Positions 1 to 7,551 of a DNA stretch of 64,000 nucleotides are shown here, piece after piece (position 1 is the first letter of the stretch; every line of letters starts with the position of its first letter). The DNA lies in the NCBI GenBank assembly GCA_963677695.2, contig CAXXUJ010000001.1, forward strand, positions 248,001-312,000, read 5' to 3'. A model generated the notes under the pieces. That model had not been told where the DNA came from and made no database searches. It was given only the letters and a program-made list of their open reading frames with translations. Source of the DNA: SABI01 sp963677695 (GTDB lineage: Bacteria > Spirochaetota > Spirochaetia > Sphaerochaetales > Sphaerochaetaceae). The translations under genes and the position numbers were made by a program.

Positions 1-9
1 AGTAGAAAG

Positions 10-1023
10 ATGCATGCGCTGGTCACCGGTGCAACCGGTCATGTGGGAACAGTTCTTATCAAGGCACTCAAGAAGAGGGGAGATACCGTCACCGCCTTTG
101 TCCTCCCCTTTCAGGATATCAGCAACATAGAAGCATACTGTGACCATATCCTCTACGGTGATGTGGGAGACCTCTCCTCTCTCAGGGTCGCTTTCCGGGG
201 AATCGACGCAGTGTTCCATACCGCCGGCGTCATCGATATCACATGGTCATTGAAGGCGAAACGGAACATGCAGAAGGTGAACGTCGAGGGGGTGGCCAAT
301 GTTATCGAAGCTGTCAGACAAGAGCACGTGAGCCGTCTGATATACATCAGCAGTGTCCATGCAATCAGGGAAATTCCCCACGGCGGTATCATCAGGGAGA
401 CGGCCAGTTTCAATTCCTCGCTCCTGCGGGGAGCGTATGCGAAAACGAAGGCGGCAGGGACCTCTCTCGTCCTCGAAGCAGCGAAACAGGGAATCGATGC
501 GGTCATCGTCCATCCTGCAGGCATCATCGGTCCCGATGACTACCGGATGGGACACATGGCAGTCATGATGATGACCTACCTGACAGGTTCTCTCAATTTC
601 TACACCTCGGGAGGATATAACTTCGTTGACGTAAGGGATGCTGTCAATGGAATCCTGAGTGCTCAGGAATTCGGGAAGAGCGGAGAGTGTTATATCCTTG
701 CAGGACAGTACCACTCTGTGAAGGAACTCTTTTCGATGATGAAGGAAATAACCGGTTCAGCTAAACGCCTCACCTTCATTCCCCGATGGCTCGCTCAGAG
801 CGTATCCCCCTTTGCCCTCCTTCACTACAGAATATGGAAGCTCCCTCCCCTTCTCACCCCCTACGCGCTTGCCACACTCGGCAGCAACAGCAACTACAGC
901 AGCGAGAAAGCAGAAAGGGAACTTCACTACCACACGAGAAATTTCAGAGAGACCATAGAAGATACGATCAGCTGGTGTACCTCAGTGATGAAACCAGGAA
1001 AGAAGAGCAGAACCAGAAGATAA
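10..1023 (+). CDS. NAD(P)-dependent epimerase/dehydratase (extended SDR family)
   Basis: This 337-residue protein belongs to the extended short-chain dehydrogenase/reductase family, cytosolic enzymes that oxidise, reduce or epimerise nucleotide sugars, steroids or dihydroflavonol-type substrates. The N-terminus carries the dinucleotide-binding glycine motif GATGHVG at residues 7-13, a serine pair at about 114-115 and the catalytic YxxxK as Y143 and K147. The length is normal for the family. The ATG at 10 is chosen because the Rossmann strand begins within four residues of it, although the frame stays open to the window edge. The substrate cannot be read from the sequence. The gene runs towards trpB, and the two are separated by a hairpin terminator. 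Confidence 0.85.
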   Translation: MHALVTGATGHVGTVLIKALKKRGDTVTAFVLPFQDISNIEAYCDHILYGDVGDLSSLRVAFRGIDAVFHTAGVIDITWSLKAKRNMQKVNVEGVANVIEAVRQEHVSRLIYISSVHAIREIPHGGIIRETASFNSSLLRGAYAKTKAAGTSLVLEAAKQGIDAVIVHPAGIIGPDDYRMGHMAVMMMTYLTGSLNFYTSGGYNFVDVRDAVNGILSAQEFGKSGECYILAGQYHSVKELFSMMKEITGSAKRLTFIPRWLAQSVSPFALLHYRIWKLPPLLTPYALATLGSNSNYSSEKAERELHYHTRNFRETIEDTISWCTSVMKPGKKSRTRR

Positions 1024-1029
1024 ATAAAA

Positions 1030-1059
1030 CCCCTGAACGGAACATATTCCGGACAGGGG
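1030..1059 (-). terminator. Rho-independent terminator of trpRB
   Basis: CCCCTG (1030-1035) pairs with CAGGGG (1054-1059), and inside it CGGAA (1038-1042) pairs with TTCCG (1047-1051) around a CATA loop. On the minus strand the stem is followed by TTTTATTTA, which is the layout expected for a terminator about 20 bases past the trpB stop. Confidence 0.75.
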
Positions 1060-1080
1060 CAAGACTGGGGAGAAGAGAAA

Positions 1081-2322
1081 CTAGAAGAGCATCTTCTGAG
1101 TTTCATACTCCTCGAGAGGATAGTGCTCGAGGACGTAATCCATATCCTTGTCACCTCTACCTGAGAGGTTGATGAGAATGGTCTCGTCCTTGCTCCTATC
1201 AGGTGCTGTCTTGATCGCATATGCAAGTGCATGGGAACTCTCAAGGGCAGGGATGATTCCTTCAAGACGGCTGAGGTCGTAGAAAGCTACAAGAGCTTCC
1301 CTGTCGCTTGCCTTCACGTATTTGACTCTTTCGATATCTTTCAGGTGGCAGTGCTGGGGACCGACGCCCGGGTAGTCAAGACCGCTGGCGATCGAGTAGA
1401 CAGGAAGGGGTTCACCCTTGTCATCCTGGAGAAGGTAACATTCAAATCCGTGAATGGTTCCCTTCTTTCCGTAGGTGATCGTTGCTGCATGGTCGCCTGT
1501 CGCGCTTGAACGTCCACCCGGCTCGACACCGTAGATTTCAACTTCGGGGTCATCAAGGAAGCCGCTGAACAGTCCGATAGCATTGGAACCGCCTCCGACA
1601 CAGGCCATCAGGGTATTGGGCAGGCTGCCGGTCATTTCGAGGAACTGTCCTCTTGCTTCACGTCCCACGACACTCTGGAAGTCTCTCACCATCATCGGGA
1701 ATGGATGAGGTCCGACAACGGAACCGATAGCGTACATCGTAGTGACGGGGTCCTGCAGATATGCAACGAAGGCTGCGTCGACAGCGTCCTTCAGAGTGTG
1801 GGTTCCCTGGTTGACGGGAACGACCTTTGCTCCGAGCACTTTCATTCTGTGCACATTGGGGGCCTGTTTCTCAACATCAATGGCTCCCATGTAGATATCA
1901 CACTCGAGACCGACCAGTGCCGCTGCAGTAGCCAGTGCAACCCCGTGCTGACCGGCTCCGGTCTCTGCAATCACTTTCTTCTTACCCATCTTCTTTGCAA
2001 GGAGAACCTCGCCGAGACAGTGGTTGATCTTATGAGCGCCGGTATGGTTCAGATCCTCTCTCTTGAGATAGATCTGAGCTCCTCCGAGTGCAGCGGAGAG
2101 TCTTTTTGCATGGTAGACGGGAGAGGGTCTTCCCGTGTAGGTCTGCTGGAGTCGTGTCAGCTCTTCAATGAAATCGCTGTTCTCCTTGATCTCCATATAG
2201 TTCGCTGTGATGTCGTTCATGATACCGACAAGGTCGGGAGGGAGAATTGCTCCACCGTATTCACCGAAATAACCCTTCTCATCGGGCATCTGCATGTTCA
2301 GGCCGCCTGCTGCTTTACTCAT
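1081..2322 (-). CDS. trpB: Tryptophan synthase beta chain
   Basis: TrpB condenses indole with L-serine to give L-tryptophan using PLP in the cytosol. The 413 residues match the usual length of the classical TrpB1 form. The PLP lysine lies in HTGAHKINH (K98), and the phosphate-binding GGGSNA loop follows in the C-terminal half. The ATG at 2322 overlaps the trpR stop by 8 bases and has AAGGAG seven bases upstream, so the two genes are translationally coupled. No trpA or other trp biosynthesis gene is nearby. The enzyme may therefore work on scavenged indole, or its partner may lie elsewhere. Regulation is probably by the TrpR encoded just upstream in the same operon. Confidence 0.95.
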   Translation of the reverse strand: MSKAAGGLNMQMPDEKGYFGEYGGAILPPDLVGIMNDITANYMEIKENSDFIEELTRLQQTYTGRPSPVYHAKRLSAALGGAQIYLKREDLNHTGAHKINHCLGEVLLAKKMGKKKVIAETGAGQHGVALATAAALVGLECDIYMGAIDVEKQAPNVHRMKVLGAKVVPVNQGTHTLKDAVDAAFVAYLQDPVTTMYAIGSVVGPHPFPMMVRDFQSVVGREARGQFLEMTGSLPNTLMACVGGGSNAIGLFSGFLDDPEVEIYGVEPGGRSSATGDHAATITYGKKGTIHGFECYLLQDDKGEPLPVYSIASGLDYPGVGPQHCHLKDIERVKYVKASDREALVAFYDLSRLEGIIPALESSHALAYAIKTAPDRSKDETILINLSGRGDKDMDYVLEHYPLEEYETQKMLF

Positions 2323-2587
2323 TATGATACTCCTTCAGGATCTGCTTCATCTGCGACCCTTCCTGTTTTAAAATCTTGCTTCCCCGTGTAATCTTACACA
2401 GGCTGATGCCCAGGTCATGGGCTATCTCACGCTGGCTTTTCCCTTCGTAAAGGTCTTTCATAAGTCGCCACCGGAGGGCGAAATCATACTTTTCCCGCTC
2501 AGTGAACAAATCATTGAAAAGGGTATGCATTTTCTCTGTCGTCGTTGTCTTTACAAAGACTTCGATAATCTCATCAAGATCAGTCAT
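2315..2587 (-). CDS. trpR: Trp operon repressor-like protein
   Basis: This 90-residue protein belongs to the TrpR/YerC family, small helical homodimers that bind tryptophan and DNA through a helix-turn-helix. The segment SQREIAHDLGISLCKITRGS (residues 53-72) is the helix-turn-helix and resembles the E. coli TrpR reading head. The ATG at 2587 has a GGGAGAAG ribosome-binding site. It is the first gene of a trpR-trpB operon, an arrangement known from chlamydiae and some other bacteria with minimal tryptophan pathways. A palindrome over the putative promoter (2601-2620) suggests autogenous repression. I infer tryptophan as co-repressor from family and context. Confidence 0.88.
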   Translation of the reverse strand: MTDLDEIIEVFVKTTTTEKMHTLFNDLFTEREKYDFALRWRLMKDLYEGKSQREIAHDLGISLCKITRGSKILKQEGSQMKQILKEYHNE

Positions 2588-2600
2588 GGAATCTTCTCCC

Positions 2601-2620
2601 GTGTGGGAACGTTACTACAC
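2601..2620 (-). promoter_or_regulatory. Candidate TrpR operator
   Basis: GTGTGGGAACGTTACTACAC is a 20-bp imperfect palindrome in which 8 of 10 bases per half match. It covers the -10 hexamer of the trpR promoter, which is where a repressor would block transcription. Its position, symmetry and the downstream trpR gene point to an autoregulatory operator. Confidence 0.55.
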
Positions 2621-2637
2621 ATAGAAACACTTGTCAA
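2609..2637 (-). promoter_or_regulatory. trpRB promoter
   Basis: Read on the minus strand, TTGACA (2632-2637) and TAACGT (2609-2614) are 17 bp apart, a standard sigma-70 layout. Transcription would start about 15 bases before the trpR start codon. The -35 hexamer is perfect and the -10 hexamer is fair. Confidence 0.6.
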
Positions 2638-2682
2638 GAAAAAACAATGAGGATGGGAAGAAAATGAAGTTCGAGCGATATA

Positions 2683-4257
2683 TCAGCGAAGTCCTGCTCT
2701 GAAACCGTCTATCGCTTCAAGTACACCGCCGGCAATGGTGCGTCCCTTGTCTGTGATACTGAAGCAGTGCTCTACATTTCCTCGGGGATCAATGTCGCCT
2801 ATCTTGAAACCGACAGGGACTTCGATACCGTCATCAAGGATTCCTCTGAGAACACCGTCCAGAGGTGAAAGCACTTCCTTCTCATCAATATGGGCAACGA
2901 CCTCACCAGAGGTTACAAGATCTCCGATCTCCCTTGCTGCTGTGAATATACCTGCATACTCTGCATGGATGACCCGCTTCGCCCCTTCACCCCCTATTTC
3001 TCCTGGAATTCCGGTGTTGGGCTCTGCTTTACCTTCTCTGATCACTGAGCCGAGGTAATGTCCCCTGTTCGTCTCTATGACGACATGACAGTCCTTACCT
3101 GCGGTGAAACCGGGACCGAGTGCAATGACAAAGGGTGCCATGGCCAGGTGAGTACCGAGATTCTTCTTCGCTATGATCGCATCGACAACGCACAGTGGGT
3201 GCAGTTCTCCTATGGAGGAAGCCTCGGGGTCGACAAGGAGGGCCACTTTATGGGTATCCATGATACTCTTCGCATCCCTTGCACTTGTTGCGGCAACACA
3301 CTCGACACCTTCAAGGACCATGGAGCCGCTCTTGAGAGCGGAGGAAAAAGCAACGGTACGGCGTATCGCCGTAGGACGCTCAACTTCGAGTGCAAGCACT
3401 CTGTAGCCTGCTTTGAACAGTTTCACGATGACTCCGGTTGCAAGGTCTCCCGCCCCCCGTACGACAACAAGGTTGTCGGCACGGTCGCGGAGGCTCTGTC
3501 CGCTTCTTCTGTTTCTCACCTTCATCAGCTCGGCTACAGCCGAGACTGCTATCTCCTCAGGTGTCTGTGCCCCGAGGTCGAGACCGAGAGGGGCATACAA
3601 CTGAGTGAGCGAAGCTATGTCGATATCGAGTTTCTCCTTCAGTCTTTTTCTGAACGTATGAATCTTGTTCCTGCTCCCGAGCATCCCGATATACCAGGCA
3701 GGTGACCCGAGCACCTGTTCGAGAGCCTCCTGATCAAGCGCATGTGTTGCTATAATGAGAGCTGTTGAGGAATCTATGTCAACCTTGGCCAGAGCCATCT
3801 CTATCGTATCGGCTGTATAGAACCGAGTGACCTGAGGGAATCTTTCGAGCGAAGCGAACTCCTCTCTTGTTTCCACCACTTCCACAAAGAAACCGCAGCG
3901 GACGGACAAAGAAGCGATCTCAAGGTTCACATGACCTCCACCGACAAGGATGAGACGGGGACGCGAACCGATCACTTCTATGAACATCTCCACCTCGCCG
4001 CCGCAGTTGTGACCGTCACCGACGGTGAGTGATTTACTGAACGGTTCGCTTCTACCGAGAGGGATCAGTTCTACTGCCCGCTTCACCGCCTCGAACTCAC
4101 TTGCTCCGCCTCCGACAGTCCCGTAGCAGGTACCATCGGCAAGGACAATCATGCGTGCCTGGGAACGGGGCGTGGAACCTCTGCTTGCCGTGATCGTGAT
4201 AAGGGCGAAGGGAACATTCCCCTCTTCAAGTTCAGCAGCCTTTGCAAACATATTCAT
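2683..4257 (-). CDS. XdhC/CoxI-YqeB (EF2563-type) fusion, selenium-dependent molybdenum hydroxylase accessory protein
   Basis: This 524-residue protein joins two accessory modules. Residues 1-80 and about 105-250 are XdhC/CoxI-like, with a Rossmann motif at VGGGHVNLEI and the family LGSRNK segment. These proteins load or sulfurate the molybdenum cofactor of hydroxylases. Residues about 265-524 match the EF2563/YqeB family associated with selenium-dependent molybdenum hydroxylases. The start overlaps the stop of the yqeC-like gene by four bases (ATGA), so the two are coupled. No hydroxylase subunits (XdhABC type) are in the window, so the client enzyme must be encoded elsewhere. Family assignment is firm. 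The exact biochemical step is not known to me. Confidence 0.85.
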   Translation of the reverse strand: MNMFAKAAELEEGNVPFALITITASRGSTPRSQARMIVLADGTCYGTVGGGASEFEAVKRAVELIPLGRSEPFSKSLTVGDGHNCGGEVEMFIEVIGSRPRLILVGGGHVNLEIASLSVRCGFFVEVVETREEFASLERFPQVTRFYTADTIEMALAKVDIDSSTALIIATHALDQEALEQVLGSPAWYIGMLGSRNKIHTFRKRLKEKLDIDIASLTQLYAPLGLDLGAQTPEEIAVSAVAELMKVRNRRSGQSLRDRADNLVVVRGAGDLATGVIVKLFKAGYRVLALEVERPTAIRRTVAFSSALKSGSMVLEGVECVAATSARDAKSIMDTHKVALLVDPEASSIGELHPLCVVDAIIAKKNLGTHLAMAPFVIALGPGFTAGKDCHVVIETNRGHYLGSVIREGKAEPNTGIPGEIGGEGAKRVIHAEYAGIFTAAREIGDLVTSGEVVAHIDEKEVLSPLDGVLRGILDDGIEVPVGFKIGDIDPRGNVEHCFSITDKGRTIAGGVLEAIDGFRAGLR

Positions 4258-4994
4258 ATCTGACTCTCCTCCATTCTGACATAATGTATCGTATCCTGTA
4301 CAAGAGATCCGATGATCACAGAACCACTCCTTGTGCGCACTGCATCTGCGAGCAGATCAAGCGTCTGTGCATCAACAGTATCTGACTGATTGAGAAATGA
4401 AAGAAAGCCCCCGCCCCTTTTCACCGGTTCATCCATGCACCTCATCACAGTGGTGATGTCTGCCACACGCTCACTTCCCTCGAACCGGTCATACCTATGG
4501 ATGACTGACTCCGCAGGTTTGTTCAAGGCTGAAAGACCGAACACCTGAACTGTCGCTGTGGTGAAGGGAGCAATCACAGGCTCATCCTCTCTATGCATCT
4601 TCAGGGGCAGTCCATGAGATCCGTCAGCTTCGACAAGAATCACATCGAAATCGAACAGTGCATTTTTCAAGATCTCTTCCTTACCGCTGGAGATCTTTTC
4701 TCCCGCACTGTTTCCCCAGAGTATGCACCTGCCCGTTTCAGGCAGAATGTCACTATCGAGTACAATCACATCGGGTGTCTCATAGCGATGGAACTCAGGG
4801 TGAGCCATCTTCGTCGTGGTCGTGATCAGCACCCTCTTTGATCTCTTCACTGCTTCAGCGGCAAGGCTCTCTATCAGGGAAGTTTTTCCTCCGCTCCCGA
4901 TGACTGAGACAAGACGGGCACCACAGATTGAGGGGGGAGTGTCCATAAGAGTCGAGTACAGCAGGGTTCTGAGCGAAAGATCCATCTCTTCCAT
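4254..4994 (-). CDS. yqeC: Selenium cofactor biosynthesis protein YqeC-like
   Basis: The protein matches the YqeC family, found with selenium-dependent molybdenum hydroxylases. A nucleotide-binding loop GSGGKTS lies near the N-terminus, followed by the typical VLITTTTKM segment and LVEADGSHGLPLKMH further on. The start is uncertain. The frame opens at a GTG at 5012, but a TATAAT on the minus strand at 5019-5024 would place the transcript start almost on that GTG, so the ATG at 4994 is preferred. It is the first gene of a two-gene operon with the XdhC/YqeB fusion. It is divergent from the aldo/keto reductase. Confidence 0.8.
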   Translation of the reverse strand: MEEMDLSLRTLLYSTLMDTPPSICGARLVSVIGSGGKTSLIESLAAEAVKRSKRVLITTTTKMAHPEFHRYETPDVIVLDSDILPETGRCILWGNSAGEKISSGKEEILKNALFDFDVILVEADGSHGLPLKMHREDEPVIAPFTTATVQVFGLSALNKPAESVIHRYDRFEGSERVADITTVMRCMDEPVKRGGGFLSFLNQSDTVDAQTLDLLADAVRTRSGSVIIGSLVQDTIHYVRMEESQI

Positions 4995-5114
4995 AGGTGT
5001 TGAGTCTACCACTGGTCCATTATACGGTCAATCATATAACGGTGATGAGCGTGACGCAAAAAAGCGTGGCACGTGTGAGAAAAGAAAGAATTTCCTCTTC
5101 CTACTGTTTCCCGT

Positions 5115-5120
5115 TATAAT
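5115..5120 (+). promoter_or_regulatory. -10 element of the aldo/keto reductase promoter
   Basis: TATAAT lies 22 bases before the preferred start codon. The matching -35 position (about 5092) is weak (TTCCTC). Confidence 0.4.
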
Positions 5121-5141
5121 GGAGAGGCAGGAGTCATGCAG

Positions 5142-6107
5142 ATGAAATATATCACGATAGAAGGGATTGAAAAAACCTTCTCGACCATTGCCCTCGGTAC
5201 CACCTATTTCGGGACCGACATAGAAAAATCTCTCGCTTTCCGTATGCTCAATGCCTTTGCAGAGGCAGGTGGAACTACTATTGATACAGCGAGGGTGTAC
5301 GGTCAGGAAGCGGCTGGAGAGAGAAGTCTCAGCGAGGAAGTGATAGGCCAATGGCTTGATGCGCATGGAATAAGAAAGAAAATGACTGTTGTCACAAAGG
5401 GGGCTCATCCCCACCTTGAGGAGATGAGAAGCAGAATCAGCCGCGAGGATATGCTCAAAGACATTGAGATGACACTCAAAGCGCTTTCCCTTGATGCACT
5501 CGATATCTGGATGCTCCACAGGGATGATCTCACTCTTGAAACTGAGCAGATCGGGCAGATGCTCGAATGGGTGAAAGAGAGAGTACCGGTGCATACCTTC
5601 GGTCTGAGCAACTGGTCGCATCATCGGTATGAGAAGGCCCTTGCTTCCTGGAGTACTCCCCCGTCAGCGAGTGAGATACAGTACTCCCTCGCTCCCACCA
5701 CACCCGAACGCTACAACGATGAGACTCTGGTATGCATGGATCAGGAGGAATTTTCCTATTACCGGAAGTATCAGACCCCGGTATTCGCCTTCTCTTCACA
5801 GGCCAAGGGATTCTTTTCCAAGGGGATAGAGGGGGGAATCGAGAAACTCACGCCCAAGATACGAAGCAGATTTCTCAGTGAAACAAACCTGAAAACCCTG
5901 GAAAAGATGCGTGTGCTCTGCACAAGTACCGGGTACTCACCAGCGGCACTCTCCCTTGCAGCCCTCCTGCACTCCCCGTTTCCTGTCGTGACCATTATAG
6001 GATGTTCTTCTCTCTCCCAGCTGACAGACTCCCTGAAGGGGTCAGATGTGCCACTCACAGATGAGATGCAGAGAGAGCTGCTCGGAGGTGTATATGAAAC
6101 AGCATGA
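5142..6107 (+). CDS. Aldo/keto reductase
   Basis: This is an NAD(P)H-dependent oxidoreductase of the aldo/keto reductase superfamily, a cytosolic TIM-barrel enzyme that interconverts aldehydes or ketones and alcohols. Visible marks are the N-terminal LGTTYFGTD strand, the TIDTARVYGQ segment with the catalytic Asp and Tyr, VVTKGAHP for the Lys, and LDIWMLHRDD with the active-site His. About 321 residues is normal. The second ATG at 5142 is preferred over 5136 because GGAG lies eight bases before it. The end overlaps the next gene by 14 bases, so the two are probably co-translated. The substrate is unknown. Confidence 0.88.
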   Translation: MKYITIEGIEKTFSTIALGTTYFGTDIEKSLAFRMLNAFAEAGGTTIDTARVYGQEAAGERSLSEEVIGQWLDAHGIRKKMTVVTKGAHPHLEEMRSRISREDMLKDIEMTLKALSLDALDIWMLHRDDLTLETEQIGQMLEWVKERVPVHTFGLSNWSHHRYEKALASWSTPPSASEIQYSLAPTTPERYNDETLVCMDQEEFSYYRKYQTPVFAFSSQAKGFFSKGIEGGIEKLTPKIRSRFLSETNLKTLEKMRVLCTSTGYSPAALSLAALLHSPFPVVTIIGCSSLSQLTDSLKGSDVPLTDEMQRELLGGVYETA

Positions 6108-7134
6108 GATAACAGAAAAAGGTAAACTTCATGATGCCACGGGACTGCTGAGAGAAGCGGGCTGGTCCCGCTACCCTCTCCTCGAATATGACCGATCACG
6201 TATACGAGCGGGAAGGGTGGCAATCAAGGAGTGGGATTATTATGCAGTCTACTCGTACGAACACGATATCTGGGTGACCACAACCTTCAGTGATCTCGGT
6301 TATGCCGGGATGTTCGCGATTGCCTTTATAGACGGAAAAAGCGGAAACTGGGCTCAAAAGGATGCCATCTCCATCCTCCCCCTTGGAAGCCATAACCTGC
6401 CTCCCCATTCGGGAGATTATGAAGTGGGCTGGTCAAATAAAAACCTGCGAATCGCCTACAGCAGGAGGGGTGAGACAAGAAGAATTCTTGCGGGGTCACC
6501 TGAACTTGACATCGGGGACTCCCGTACCGGTATCGATATCGACCTTACCCTCATTCAGCTGCCGATGAGCGAATCAATGAACATAGCAACAAGCTGGGAA
6601 GAGAAGAGGCGGGCATTCTACATGAACGAAAAGATCAACCCTATGGGAGCAAGCGGAACAGTGAGAATCGGAGAGGATACCTATACCTTCTCACCCGAGT
6701 CTGCGCTCGGCGTCCTTGACTGGGGAAGAGGGGTCTGGACCTACAGGAACAGGTGGTACTGGGCAAGTGCCTCAGGTTTTCAGGACGGTGTTCACTTCGG
6801 TTTCAATTTCGGCTACGGTTTCAGCGACAGGTCAGTTGCCACCGAGAACGCCATCATCCTTAACGGAAGGATCCACAAACTAGAGGAGGTCTCCTTCGAG
6901 ATCCCCCCCGATGACTACCTGAAAGAGTGGAAGATCACAAGCAGCGACAGCAGAGTGAATCTCACCTTCACCCCTGTCGCTGACCGCACCAGTGTGACGA
7001 ATCTTCTGTTTATAAAATCGGATCAGCACCAGACCTTCGGTTATTTCGACGGAACGCTCATCCTCGATGACGGAATTGAGATGCCAGTCACCCACCTCGC
7101 AGGATTCGCTGAGAACGTCTACAACAGGTATTAG
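6094..7134 (+). CDS. DUF2804 family protein
   Basis: The 346-residue product matches the DUF2804 family: conserved stretches include WDYYAVYSYEHDIWVTTTFSDLGYAG in the first third and LGVLDWGRGVWTYRNRWYWA in the middle. The fold resembles lipocalin-like or hydroxyneurosporene-synthase-like beta sandwiches, and no catalytic role is established. The ATG at 6094 sits behind GGAGGTGTAT and overlaps the aldo/keto reductase by 14 bases. The frame opens further upstream, but that part has no ribosome-binding site. There is no signal peptide. Its coupling to an oxidoreductase hints at a joint role on a hydrophobic substrate, which is an inference. Confidence 0.75.
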   Translation: MKQHEITEKGKLHDATGLLREAGWSRYPLLEYDRSRIRAGRVAIKEWDYYAVYSYEHDIWVTTTFSDLGYAGMFAIAFIDGKSGNWAQKDAISILPLGSHNLPPHSGDYEVGWSNKNLRIAYSRRGETRRILAGSPELDIGDSRTGIDIDLTLIQLPMSESMNIATSWEEKRRAFYMNEKINPMGASGTVRIGEDTYTFSPESALGVLDWGRGVWTYRNRWYWASASGFQDGVHFGFNFGYGFSDRSVATENAIILNGRIHKLEEVSFEIPPDDYLKEWKITSSDSRVNLTFTPVADRTSVTNLLFIKSDQHQTFGYFDGTLILDDGIEMPVTHLAGFAENVYNRY

Positions 7135-7551
7135 ATCACCTCCCGGTCCATCTCCCTCTTAAGATCATGCAGACGTGAGGCGGAACACCTCAGATTCCGT
7201 GCGATGCGGCGGACGCTCATACCCGTACACCAGAGAAAGAGAGCGCGTGAGGTATCAAGAAAAAGTTCCTGTTCGTGCACTTTCCTGTTATTCCTGTGTG
7301 ACTTCTCCATCCTTCACCTCCTTGTATATGATAAGAACGGAAGAAATCGTCGTACTGCTTCTCTCACCCGAGTATTCCAGCCATCTGAGTGACCTGATGT
7401 TCACCCTTCCCTGTTCATCACATCGGGGGAGAAAAAGAAGAAAGGAGCCCGAATCGATACAGATTACTGTATTGCATATCTTTACACATTCAGATACAGT
7501 AGGCTGTTATATCAGCACAGACCCAGAATTTCCGATATAATCAGGAGTTAC
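7135..7551 (+). other. Intergenic region before the DEAD-box helicase
   Basis: These 417 bases hold no convincing gene; the open frames in them have no ribosome-binding sites and unlikely compositions. The last 80 bases are AT-rich and include TTATAT near 7507 and TATAAT near 7538, so the helicase promoter is probably here. A long untranslated leader, as for cold-induced helicases, is possible but unproven. Confidence 0.35.

Noticed and set aside
7175..7540. A 121-residue open frame before the DEAD-box helicase
   Set aside because: No ribosome-binding site, unlikely composition, and position in a probable leader; treated as non-coding.
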